From assembly GCA_012510755.1 (NCBI GenBank), contig JAAZHL010000197.1:1-10396 (forward strand): a stretch of 10,396 nucleotides of DNA, read 5' to 3'. The translations under genes and the position numbers were made by a program. Under the pieces are notes generated by a model. It had not been told where the DNA came from and did no database searches. It was given only the letters and a program-made list of their open reading frames with translations. Each line of letters starts with the position of its first letter. The first letter of the stretch is position 1. Source of the DNA: Leucobacter sp. Lineage in GTDB: Bacteria > Actinomycetota > Actinomycetes > Actinomycetales > Microbacteriaceae. Positions 5,284 through 10,396 of the stretch are shown piece by piece.

Positions 5284-5745
5284 TTACTTGATCTCACCAC
5301 CGGCGGCAACAATCTTCTGCTCTGCTGAGCTCGAGACCTTGTCAACCGATACGACCAGTTTGACGCTCAGATCGCCGCCACCAAGCACCTTGACGGGCTG
5401 GTTCTTGCGCACTGCGCCCTTGGCGACCAAATCGTCAACCGTGACCTCGCCACCCTTGGGGTAGAGCTCGGCCAGCTTGGCAACATTGACCACCTGATAT
5501 TCGGTGCGGAACGGGTTCTTGAACCCGCGCAGCTTCGGGGTGCGCATGTGCAGCGGCATCTGCCCACCCTCATAGCCAGCCTTGACCTGGTAACGAGCCT
5601 TCGTGCCCTTGGTACCACGGCCAGCGGTCTTACCCTTAGAGGCTTCACCGCGACCCACACGGGTCTTGGCTTTCTTAGCCCCAGGAGCAGGGCGCAGGTG
5701 GTGCGCCTTCAGCACGTCGCCGCGCTCTTCGTTGTTCTCGCTCAT
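5284..5745 (-). CDS. rplO: 50S ribosomal protein L15
   Basis: Late-assembly protein of the large subunit that threads into 23S rRNA. The 153-residue sequence begins with the LKAHHLRPAPGAKKAKTRVGRGEASKGKTAGRGTKG region, the Gly/Arg/Lys-rich N-terminal extension that contacts rRNA (here about 12-46). The GYEGGQMPLHMRTPKLRGF segment (about 57-75) and a C-terminal beta domain ending AAGGEIK follow. ATG at 5745 overlaps the TGA of rpmD (ATGA), and GAGGAGATC inside rpmD is its ribosome binding site. It is the last gene before the terminator and therefore probably the distal end of the main r-protein transcript. Confidence 0.97.
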   Translation of the reverse strand: MSENNEERGDVLKAHHLRPAPGAKKAKTRVGRGEASKGKTAGRGTKGTKARYQVKAGYEGGQMPLHMRTPKLRGFKNPFRTEYQVVNVAKLAELYPKGGEVTVDDLVAKGAVRKNQPVKVLGGGDLSVKLVVSVDKVSSSAEQKIVAAGGEIK

Positions 5746-5939
5746 GCGTCGATCTCCTCAACCTTCACCAGGTGAGCAACGGCGCGAACATAACCGCGGT
5801 TGACCGGGGTGTCTTCGCGAACGACCGTCTGGCCGATCTTGCGAAGACCCAGGCTGCGCAGCGTGTCACGCTGGTTCTGCTTCTCACTGATAACGGACTT
5901 CATCTGCGTAATCTGCAGGCTCTTCTTCTTGGCAGCCAT
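5742..5939 (-). CDS. rpmD: 50S ribosomal protein L30
   Basis: A 65-residue protein of the large subunit. The L30 core is seen in LQITQMKSVISEKQNQRDTLRSLGLRKIGQTVVREDTPVNRGYVRAVAHLVKVEE, including the Ser-Leu-Gly-Leu-Arg-Lys-Ile signature (29-35). A Lys-rich start (MAAKKK) precedes it. Its ATG shares one base with the TAA of rpsE (TAATG) and its stop overlaps rplO by four bases, so it lies in a translationally coupled chain. Length is normal for the family. Confidence 0.96.
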   Translation of the reverse strand: MAAKKKSLQITQMKSVISEKQNQRDTLRSLGLRKIGQTVVREDTPVNRGYVRAVAHLVKVEEIDA

Positions 5940-6634
5940 TACGCACCTGCCTTTGCCTTAGCTGCAGCGTCGGCCGCAGCCTTCGCCTCTGCACGCACAA
6001 TGCGAGCGGGGGCGACGCGGTCGAAGTCGAGGCCACGACGAGCAGCAACAGAGCGAGGCTCTTCAAGCTGCTGCAACGCCTCAACGGTCGCATGCACAAT
6101 GTTCAGAGTGTTCGACGAACCGAGCGACTTGCTCAGCACGTCGTGAATGCCAGCACATTCGAGCACGGCACGCACCGGGCCACCGGCAATAACACCGGTA
6201 CCTGCTGCCGCGGGGCGCAGCAACACGACGCCAGCAGCTGCCTCGCCCTGTACGGGGTGAGGAATCGTGCTGCCAACGCGGGGAACGCGGAAGAAGTTCT
6301 TCTTCGCCTCTTCAACGCCCTTCGAGATTGCCAGGGGCACCTCTTTGGCCTTGCCGTAGCCGACACCAACGGTACCGTTGCCATCGCCAACCACGACGAG
6401 CGCGGTAAAGCTGAAGCGACGACCGCCCTTGACAACCTTCGATACGCGGTTGATGGTCACTACGCGCTCAAGAAACTGGCTCTCGGCGCGATCGCGACCG
6501 CCACGCTCGCCGCGGGTACCGCGGTCACGGCTGCCACGACGCTGCTCGCGGGGCTCGCCGCGGTGGTCGCCGCCGGTAGCCTCAGCGGTCGGGGTCTCTG
6601 CAGACACTTGCTGCTCCTTCGTTTCTTCGCTCAC
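5939..6634 (-). CDS. rpsE: 30S ribosomal protein S5
   Basis: Small-subunit protein at the mRNA entry side, important for accuracy and helicase action. The conserved core is ESQFLERVVTINRVSKVVKGGRRFSF (from residue 51), then GDGNGTVGVGYGKAKEVP, and the C-terminal domain with GPVRAVLECAGIHDVLSKSLGSSN (about 152-175). The spectinomycin-site loop VVKGGRR (67-73) looks wild type. At 231 residues it is much longer than the E. coli protein (167). Residues 1-50 are an acidic then Arg/Gly-rich extension (RGSRDRGTRGERGGRDR), and residues 215-231 are an Ala/Lys tail. Such extensions are usual in actinobacteria. The GTG start at 6634 overlaps the TGA of rplR (GTGA), with GGAGG nine bases upstream. Confidence 0.96.
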   Translation of the reverse strand: MSEETKEQQVSAETPTAEATGGDHRGEPREQRRGSRDRGTRGERGGRDRAESQFLERVVTINRVSKVVKGGRRFSFTALVVVGDGNGTVGVGYGKAKEVPLAISKGVEEAKKNFFRVPRVGSTIPHPVQGEAAAGVVLLRPAAAGTGVIAGGPVRAVLECAGIHDVLSKSLGSSNTLNIVHATVEALQQLEEPRSVAARRGLDFDRVAPARIVRAEAKAAADAAAKAKAGA

Positions 6635-7005
6635 AGGGCCAGCCCTCCTTCGCGTGCGCCGTCAGCAATCGCGGCAACGCGACCGGCGTACTTGCTGCCA
6701 CCGCGGTCAAAGACCACGGTCTCAATGCCAGCGCCCTTTGCGCGCTCAGCAACGAGCTCACCGACACGGCGAGCCTTGGCGGTCTTGTCGCCCTCAAACG
6801 CACGCAGATCTGCTTCCATGGTTGAAGCCGAGGCGAGGGTCAAGCCCTTCGAATCGTCAACCACCTGAACAAACACGTGACGCGAAGAACGGGTAACCAC
6901 CAGACGGGGGCGAACTTCGGTGCCAACGATCTTCTTGCGCAGGCGAGCGTGGCGGCGAATACGCGCAGCCGCACGGCCCTTTGCGCGGGAAATGTTACCG
7001 GCCAT
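6631..7005 (-). CDS. rplR: 50S ribosomal protein L18
   Basis: Binds 5S rRNA and places it in the central protuberance together with L5. The 124-residue protein has the basic N-terminal tail (RAKGRAAARIRRHARLRKKI, about 7-26), RPRLVVTRSSRHVFVQVVDD (32-51), and the C-terminal motif VVFDRGGSKYAGRVAAIADGAREGGL. It begins with ATG two bases after the stop of rplF and overlaps rpsE by four bases. Length and sequence are ordinary for the family. Confidence 0.96.
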   Translation of the reverse strand: MAGNISRAKGRAAARIRRHARLRKKIVGTEVRPRLVVTRSSRHVFVQVVDDSKGLTLASASTMEADLRAFEGDKTAKARRVGELVAERAKGAGIETVVFDRGGSKYAGRVAAIADGAREGGLAL

Positions 7006-7007
7006 GG

Positions 7008-7544
7008 TTACTTACCAGCCTTTCCAGCCTTGCGACGAACGTTCTCGCCCGCATAGCGAATGCCCTTGCCCTTGTAGGGTTCTGGCTTCTTCAGCTTGCG
7101 AATGTTAGCAGCGGCCTCGCCGACTGCCTGCTTCGAGATACCGCTCACGGTGATCTTCGTGTTGCCCTCGACTGCGAGCGTGATGCCCTCAGGCGCGTCA
7201 ACCAGCACGGTGTGAGAGAAGCCGAGCGCCAGCTCGAGGCCATTGCCCTTCTGCTGCACACGGTAACCGGTGCCGACAACCTCAAGCTGCTTTGAGTAGC
7301 CCTCGGTCACACCAACAATGTTGTTGAAAATGAGCGTGCGGGTCAGACCGTGCAGCGCTCGGGATTCGCGCTCTTCGTTGGGACGGGTGACAATCACCTG
7401 GCCCTCTTCGAGAGCAACGCGAAGCGGTTCGGCGACGACAAGCGACAGCTCGCCCTTCGAACCCTTGACCGTGACCTGCTGGCCATCGATCTTGACATCT
7501 ACACCGCCGGGAACGGCGATGGGAAGCTTACCAATACGTGACAT
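7008..7544 (-). CDS. rplF: 50S ribosomal protein L6
   Basis: Large-subunit protein near the factor-binding site. The 178 residues begin MSRIGKLPIAVPGGVDVKI, the family N-terminus, and have two similar domains. The C-terminal one carries GTGYRVQQKGNGLELALGFSH and the L6 signature region near the end, KLKKPEPYKGKGIRYAGENVRRKAGKAGK. ATG at 7544 is six bases after the rpsH stop. Nothing unusual was seen. Confidence 0.97.
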   Translation of the reverse strand: MSRIGKLPIAVPGGVDVKIDGQQVTVKGSKGELSLVVAEPLRVALEEGQVIVTRPNEERESRALHGLTRTLIFNNIVGVTEGYSKQLEVVGTGYRVQQKGNGLELALGFSHTVLVDAPEGITLAVEGNTKITVSGISKQAVGEAAANIRKLKKPEPYKGKGIRYAGENVRRKAGKAGK

Positions 7545-7550
7545 AACGGC

Positions 7551-7949
7551 TTACCACACGTAGGCCAGCACTTCGCCGCCCACGCCCTTCTGCTCAGCCT
7601 CGCGGTCGGTCAGAAGACCCGAGGAGGTGGACAGGATCGCGATGCCGAGGCCACCGAGCACGCTCGGAATCTCGGTCGAGCGAGCGTACACGCGAAGACC
7701 AGGCTTCGACACCCGCTTGATGCCCTCGATCGAACGCTCACGGTTCGGGCCGTACTTCAGCGCCATGATGAGGGTGGTGCCGACGCGAGCGTCTTCCACC
7801 TTCCAATCAGCGATGTAGCCTTCACGCTTCAAAATATCGGCGATGCGCTCTTTCAGCTTTGAGCCTGGAAGCGAAACGTCGTCGTGGTACGCGCTATTCG
7901 CATTGCGCAGCCGGGTCAGCATATCTGCGACCGGATCGGTCATTGTCAT
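7551..7949 (-). CDS. rpsH: 30S ribosomal protein S8
   Basis: Primary 16S rRNA binding protein of the small subunit; in E. coli it also represses the spc operon by binding its mRNA. The 132-residue protein begins MTMTDPVADMLTRLRNANSAYHDDVSLPGSKLKERIADIL and ends with the S8 signature GLRVYARSTEIPSVLGGLGIAILSTSSGLLTDREA and GGEVLAYVW. Two in-frame ATGs occur, at 7949 and 7943; the first is favoured because GAAAGAAG stands six bases before it. It follows a 111-base gap after rplE in which no rpsN is found. Autoregulation by S8 here would have to be tested. Confidence 0.97.
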   Translation of the reverse strand: MTMTDPVADMLTRLRNANSAYHDDVSLPGSKLKERIADILKREGYIADWKVEDARVGTTLIMALKYGPNRERSIEGIKRVSKPGLRVYARSTEIPSVLGGLGIAILSTSSGLLTDREAEQKGVGGEVLAYVW

Positions 7950-8018
7950 AAGTGACTTCTTTCTCGCCTGGTATCACGGCCCGTTACACGGAGCGTGACC
8001 TGGGTGACACGTGAACCT

Positions 8019-8040
8019 GGCACCCCGCGAGCGGGGTGCC
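8019..8040 (-). promoter_or_regulatory. perfect GC-rich hairpin in the rplE-rpsH gap
   Basis: GGCACCCCGC (8019-8028) and GCGGGGTGCC (8031-8040) are perfect inverted repeats with two bases between, in practice nine base pairs with a four-base loop. It lies 20 bases after the rplE stop and about 70 bases before the rpsH start. No T-run follows in either direction, so a full terminator is unlikely. It could be an RNA processing or stabilising element, an attenuator, or a protein-binding site. The rest of 7950-8060 shows only the rpsH ribosome binding site. Confidence 0.6.
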
Positions 8041-8060
8041 GATCCACTTGGACTATGAAA

Positions 8061-8639
8061 TTATTCAGCCTTGAACGGGAAGCCGAGCGCGCGAAGCAAC
8101 GCACGACCCTCGTCGTCGGTCTTAGCGGTGGTCACAACAGTGATATCAAAACCACGCACCCGATCGATCTTATCTTGATCGATCTCATGGAACACACTCT
8201 GCTCGGTCAAACCGAACGTGTAGTTGCCGTTGCCGTCGAACTGCTTCGGCGACAATCCGCGGAAGTCGCGGATACGGGGCAGAGCGAGCGTGACGAGACG
8301 GTCGAGAAATTCCCAGGCACGATCGCCACGCAAAGTGACGTGCGCGCCAATGGCCTGACCCTCACGCAGCTTGAACTGCGCGATGCTCTTGCGAGCCTTG
8401 GTCACCATGGGCTTCTGGCCGGTGATCTTCGTGAGGTCAGCAATTGCGCCCTCGATCACCTTGCTGTCGCGAGCAGCCTCGCCAACGCCAGTGTTCACTA
8501 CGACCTTTACCAGGCCGGGAACCTGCATGACGTTGCCATAGGCGAACTCTTCGCGCAGCGCCGGAACAATCTCGTTACGGTACTTCTGCTTCAGGCGGGG
8601 CTGGATTTTGCCAGCCACAGCGGCAGTCGCTTCTGACAT
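8061..8639 (-). CDS. rplE: 50S ribosomal protein L5
   Basis: Binds 5S rRNA and touches the P-site tRNA. The 192-residue protein carries the L5 signature VPGLVKVVVNTGVGEAARDSK (about 40-60), then LTKITGQKPMVTKARKSIAQFKLREGQAIGAHVTLRG, and the C-terminal FDGNGNYTFGLTEQSVFHEID and GFDITVVTTAKTDDEGRALLRALGFPF. The N-terminal about 12 residues (MSEATAAVAGKI) are extra compared with E. coli (179). The ATG shares one base with the TAA of rplX (TAATG). It is the last gene before the 111-base gap. Confidence 0.97.
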   Translation of the reverse strand: MSEATAAVAGKIQPRLKQKYRNEIVPALREEFAYGNVMQVPGLVKVVVNTGVGEAARDSKVIEGAIADLTKITGQKPMVTKARKSIAQFKLREGQAIGAHVTLRGDRAWEFLDRLVTLALPRIRDFRGLSPKQFDGNGNYTFGLTEQSVFHEIDQDKIDRVRGFDITVVTTAKTDDEGRALLRALGFPFKAE

Positions 8640-9001
8640 TAGAGGTCCTTCCCAGACTTCTTGGCGTAACGAACGCGAACGTTCTTCTTCACACCGTTCT
8701 TCTCGACCTCTTCGACACGGAAGCCAACGCGAGTCGGCTTCTTGGTCGAGGGGTCAACGAGCGCGACGTTAGAGATGTGGATCGGAGCCTCGTGGGTCTC
8801 GATGCCGCCCTCATTGGTGCCGCGTGAGCTCTGGCCCTGACGCACGTGCTTCTTGACGTAGTTCACACCTTCAACGATCACGCGATCGCTGTCGGTGAGC
8901 ACCTCAAGCACGTGGCCCTGCTTGCCCTTGTAACCGCCGCGCTCTTGCGTGGCGCCTGAGATGACCTCAACAAGGTCACCCTTCTTGATCTTTGCTCCCA
9001 T
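8639..9001 (-). CDS. rplX: 50S ribosomal protein L24
   Basis: Assembly initiator of the large subunit. The 120-residue protein opens with a KOW motif (IKKGDLVEVISGATQERGGYKGKQGHVLEVL, about 5-35). The region GVNYVKKHVRQGQSSRGTNEGGIETHEAPIHISNVALVDP follows, with a basic end (NVRVRYAKKSGKDL). The ATG at 9001 is four bases after the rplN stop and is served by a very long Shine-Dalgarno match inside the end of rplN. The stop overlaps rplE by one base. Confidence 0.96.
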   Translation of the reverse strand: MGAKIKKGDLVEVISGATQERGGYKGKQGHVLEVLTDSDRVIVEGVNYVKKHVRQGQSSRGTNEGGIETHEAPIHISNVALVDPSTKKPTRVGFRVEEVEKNGVKKNVRVRYAKKSGKDL

Positions 9002-9005
9002 GGTG

Positions 9006-9374
9006 CTAGATCACCTCCGGTGCGAGCGAGACGATCTTCATGAACTTCTTGTCGCGAAGCTCACGGCCAACCGGACCGAAGATACGGGTGCCGCGAGGCT
9101 CCCCGTCTGCCTTCAGAATCACGGCGGCGTTCTCGTCAAAGCTGATGTATGAACCGTCTGCACGACGGGTTGACTTGCGTGTACGAACGATCACTGCTTT
9201 CACAATGTCGCCCTTCTTCACGTTGCCACCCGGGATTGCGTCCTTAACGGTCGCAACGATGGTGTCGCCAAGGCCCGCGTAGCGGCGCCTCGACCCCCCG
9301 AGCACGCGAATCGTGAGCAACTCTTTGGCGCCGCTGTTATCGGCTACCTTGAGTCGCGATTCCTGCTGAATCAC
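9006..9374 (-). CDS. rplN: 50S ribosomal protein L14
   Basis: Large-subunit protein at the interface with 16S rRNA. The 122 residues are almost wholly conserved: MIQQESRLKVADNSGAKELLTIRVLGGSRRRYAGLGDTIVATVKDA, then the GNVKKGDIVKAVIVRTRKSTRRADGSYISFDENAAVIL signature (about 50-87), then GTRIFGPVGRELRDKKFMKIVSLAPEVI. Start is GTG at 9374, with AGGAG six bases upstream. A 31-base gap separates it from rpsQ; this gap holds only a 5-bp stem (AAGCC 9392-9396 with GGCTT 9403-9407). Its last codons double as the rplX ribosome binding site. Confidence 0.97.
   Translation of the reverse strand: MIQQESRLKVADNSGAKELLTIRVLGGSRRRYAGLGDTIVATVKDAIPGGNVKKGDIVKAVIVRTRKSTRRADGSYISFDENAAVILKADGEPRGTRIFGPVGRELRDKKFMKIVSLAPEVI
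9009..9018 (-). promoter_or_regulatory. ten-base Shine-Dalgarno match for rplX
   Basis: On the minus strand GGAGGTGATC is complementary over ten bases to GATCACCTCC, the conserved 3' end of 16S rRNA. It coincides with the last codons of rplN (Glu-Val-Ile) just before TAG. From its 3' end to the rplX ATG there are seven bases. Confidence 0.75.
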
Positions 9375-9405
9375 TGGATACTCCTATTCCGAAGCCTGCG
9401 GCGGC

Positions 9406-9678
9406 TTACTTGGCCTTCTCGAGAATCTCGACCAGACGCCAGCGCTTGGTAGCGCTCAGCGGGCGGGTCTCGTGGATGAGCACGAGATCGCCGATGCCGG
9501 CGGTGTTCTGCTCATCGTGTGCCTTGACCTTCGAAGAGCGACGCAACACCTTGCCGTAGAGCGGGTGCTTCACGCGGTCTTCAACTTCGACAACGATGGT
9601 CTTGTCCATCTTGTCACTGACAACATAACCGCGACGAGCCTTGCGGTAGCCGCGCTGTTCGGTTTCGACCTCAGCCAT
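9406..9678 (-). CDS. rpsQ: 30S ribosomal protein S17
   Basis: Primary 16S rRNA binding protein of the small subunit, OB fold. The 90 residues have RRGYVVSDKMDKTIVVEVEDRVKHPLYGKVLRRSSKVKAHDE and the S17 signature GDLVLIHETRPLSATKRWRLVEI (63-85). The first dozen residues (MAEVETEQRGYR) are an acidic extension typical of actinobacterial S17. ATG at 9678 is two bases after rpmC, with GAAGGAGG seven bases upstream, inside rpmC. Confidence 0.97.
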   Translation of the reverse strand: MAEVETEQRGYRKARRGYVVSDKMDKTIVVEVEDRVKHPLYGKVLRRSSKVKAHDEQNTAGIGDLVLIHETRPLSATKRWRLVEILEKAK

Positions 9679-9680
9679 TA

Positions 9681-9995
9681 CTAGGCCTCCTTCGTCTCAG
9701 CGGCGGCCTCCGCCTGCTCGGTCTTCTTAGTGGTCTTCTTCGCGGGAGCCGTCTTTGCCGGGGCAGCGGCAGGCGTCGCACGAATGCCGAGCTCACGCTC
9801 GCGCAGCACCGTGTAAATGCGAGCGATGTCGCGCTTTACCTGGCGCACACGGCCGTGGCTTTCCAGCTGACCAGTGGCCGACTGAAAACGCAGGTTGAAC
9901 AGCTCAGCCTTCGCCTTCTTCAGCTCTTCGGCCAACCGCTCGTTCTCGAATGTATCGAGTTCGGTGATAGCGAGATCCTTGCTTCCAATAGCCAT
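9681..9995 (-). CDS. rpmC: 50S ribosomal protein L29 with Ala/Lys-rich C-terminal extension
   Basis: L29 sits at the peptide exit tunnel beside L23, near the docking site of trigger factor and SRP. The core of about 70 residues is normal: two helices with LAEELKKAKAELFNLRFQSATGQLESHGRVRQVKRDIARIYTVLRERE. From about residue 74 on there is a tail of some 30 residues made of Ala, Lys, Pro, Thr and Glu (ATPAAAPAKTAPAKKTTKKT...). It brings the protein to 104 residues against 63-80 in most bacteria. The tail is probably disordered. The ATG shares one base with the rplP stop (TAATG). Confidence 0.95.
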   Translation of the reverse strand: MAIGSKDLAITELDTFENERLAEELKKAKAELFNLRFQSATGQLESHGRVRQVKRDIARIYTVLRERELGIRATPAAAPAKTAPAKKTTKKTEQAEAAAETKEA

Positions 9996-10396
9996 TACGC
10001 GTCACCCTCCTCACGCTTGATGATGCGGGCCTTCAACGGCAGCTTGTGAATCGCGCGAGTCATTGCCTCACGCGCCAACTGCTCATCGACACCGGCGACC
10101 TCAAAGAGCACGCGACCCGGCTTGACGTTGGCGATCCACCACTCAGGTGAACCCTTACCCGAACCCATACGGGTTTCGGCGGGCTTCTTGGTGAGCGGAT
10201 GATCGGGATAGATGTTGATCCACACCTTGCCGCCACGCTTAATGTGACGGGTCATCGCGATACGAGCTGCCTCGATCTGACGGTTCGTCACGTACGCGGG
10301 CGTGAGGGCCTGAATGCCGTACTCGCCGAAGGTGACCTTGTTGCCACCCTTCGACTGACCGCTGCGGCTGGGGTGGTGCGGCTTGCGGTACTTGAC
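9995..10396 (-). CDS. rplP: 50S ribosomal protein L16, 5' end cut by window
   Basis: Large-subunit protein close to the A-site tRNA elbow and the peptidyl transferase centre. The frame is open to the right edge and 133 residues are visible, beginning VKYRKPHHPSRSGQSKGGN; by comparison with the family about six residues (MLIPRR-like) lie outside. The conserved segments are GEYGIQALTPAYVTNRQIEAARIAMTRHIKRGGKVWINIYPDHPLTKKPAETRMGSGKG and EWWIANVKPGRVLFEV. The internal ATG at 10291 is not the start. The stop overlaps rpmC by one base. The genes upstream in the usual order would be rpsC and rplV, beyond the edge. Confidence 0.96.
   Translation of the reverse strand, partial: VKYRKPHHPSRSGQSKGGNKVTFGEYGIQALTPAYVTNRQIEAARIAMTRHIKRGGKVWINIYPDHPLTKKPAETRMGSGKGSPEWWIANVKPGRVLFEVAGVDEQLAREAMTRAIHKLPLKARIIKREEGDA

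Noticed and set aside
3824..5464. 546-codon open frame on the plus strand, antisense to secY and rplO
   Set aside because: Its product is a highly charged, His/Arg/Asp-rich sequence with no family likeness, as expected from the mirror of a GC-rich gene with strong third-position bias. SecY, on the other strand, is certain and the frame crosses the terminator and into rplO.
6092..6868. 258-codon plus-strand frame antisense to rpsE and rplR
   Set aside because: Both genes on the minus strand are certain; the antisense product is Ala/Thr/Arg-rich low complexity with no ribosome binding site of note.
7995..8636. 213-codon plus-strand frame antisense to rplE, running from the rplE-rpsH gap
   Set aside because: It overlaps L5 completely and has no recognisable domain; its start lies next to the hairpin by chance.
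9392..9407. 5-bp hairpin at the rpsQ stop (AAGCC with GGCTT)
   Set aside because: Too short and without a T-run; the neighbouring genes are clearly of one operon, so I do not call a terminator.

Overview
The window carries the 3' two thirds of an S10-spc type ribosomal-protein gene cluster, transcribed on the minus strand, followed by a short run of unrelated small genes. The organism is most likely a high-GC Gram-positive of the order Micrococcales, perhaps Microbacteriaceae. The evidence is the high GC content, frequent GTG starts (and one TTG start), a short-lid adenylate kinase, the secY-adk-map order, no rpsN between rplE and rpsH, a cell-wall sorting signal, and candidate leaderless genes with a TANNNT -10 box. 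I cannot name a genus.

Layout, read along the minus strand from the right edge. Genes rplP (5' end cut off by the window), rpmC, rpsQ, rplN, rplX and rplE are tightly packed, several with overlapping stop/start codons. A 111-base gap with a perfect GC-rich hairpin stands where many bacteria carry rpsN. Then come rpsH, rplF, rplR, rpsE, rpmD and rplO, again almost without spacers. After rplO lies a good rho-independent terminator, then a second transcription block of secY, adk and map. The ribosomal proteins build both subunits, SecY is the membrane pore that receives nascent chains, Adk balances adenylate nucleotides, and MetAP trims the initiator methionine.

Beyond map, where actinobacteria usually continue with infA-rpmJ-rpsM-rpsK-rpoA-rplQ, the window instead has a PPOX-fold flavin-binding protein, a flavodoxin-like protein and a DUF4190-type membrane protein (all minus). 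A convergent plus-strand gene for a 2TM-domain protein follows, and a large hairpin between the two convergent genes looks like a shared terminator. At the left edge is the C-terminal end of a plus-strand LPXTG surface protein. It has no visible start codon and so is easily missed.

Most of the window is conserved core genome. The points worth a second look are the terminator and probable separate promoter that split secY from the r-protein genes, the re-assigned TTG start of secY, the hairpin in the place of rpsN, the missing alpha-operon junction, and two small genes sharing a TAGAYT -10 box exactly six bases before ATG. I found no evidence of a new defence, mobile or biosynthetic system.
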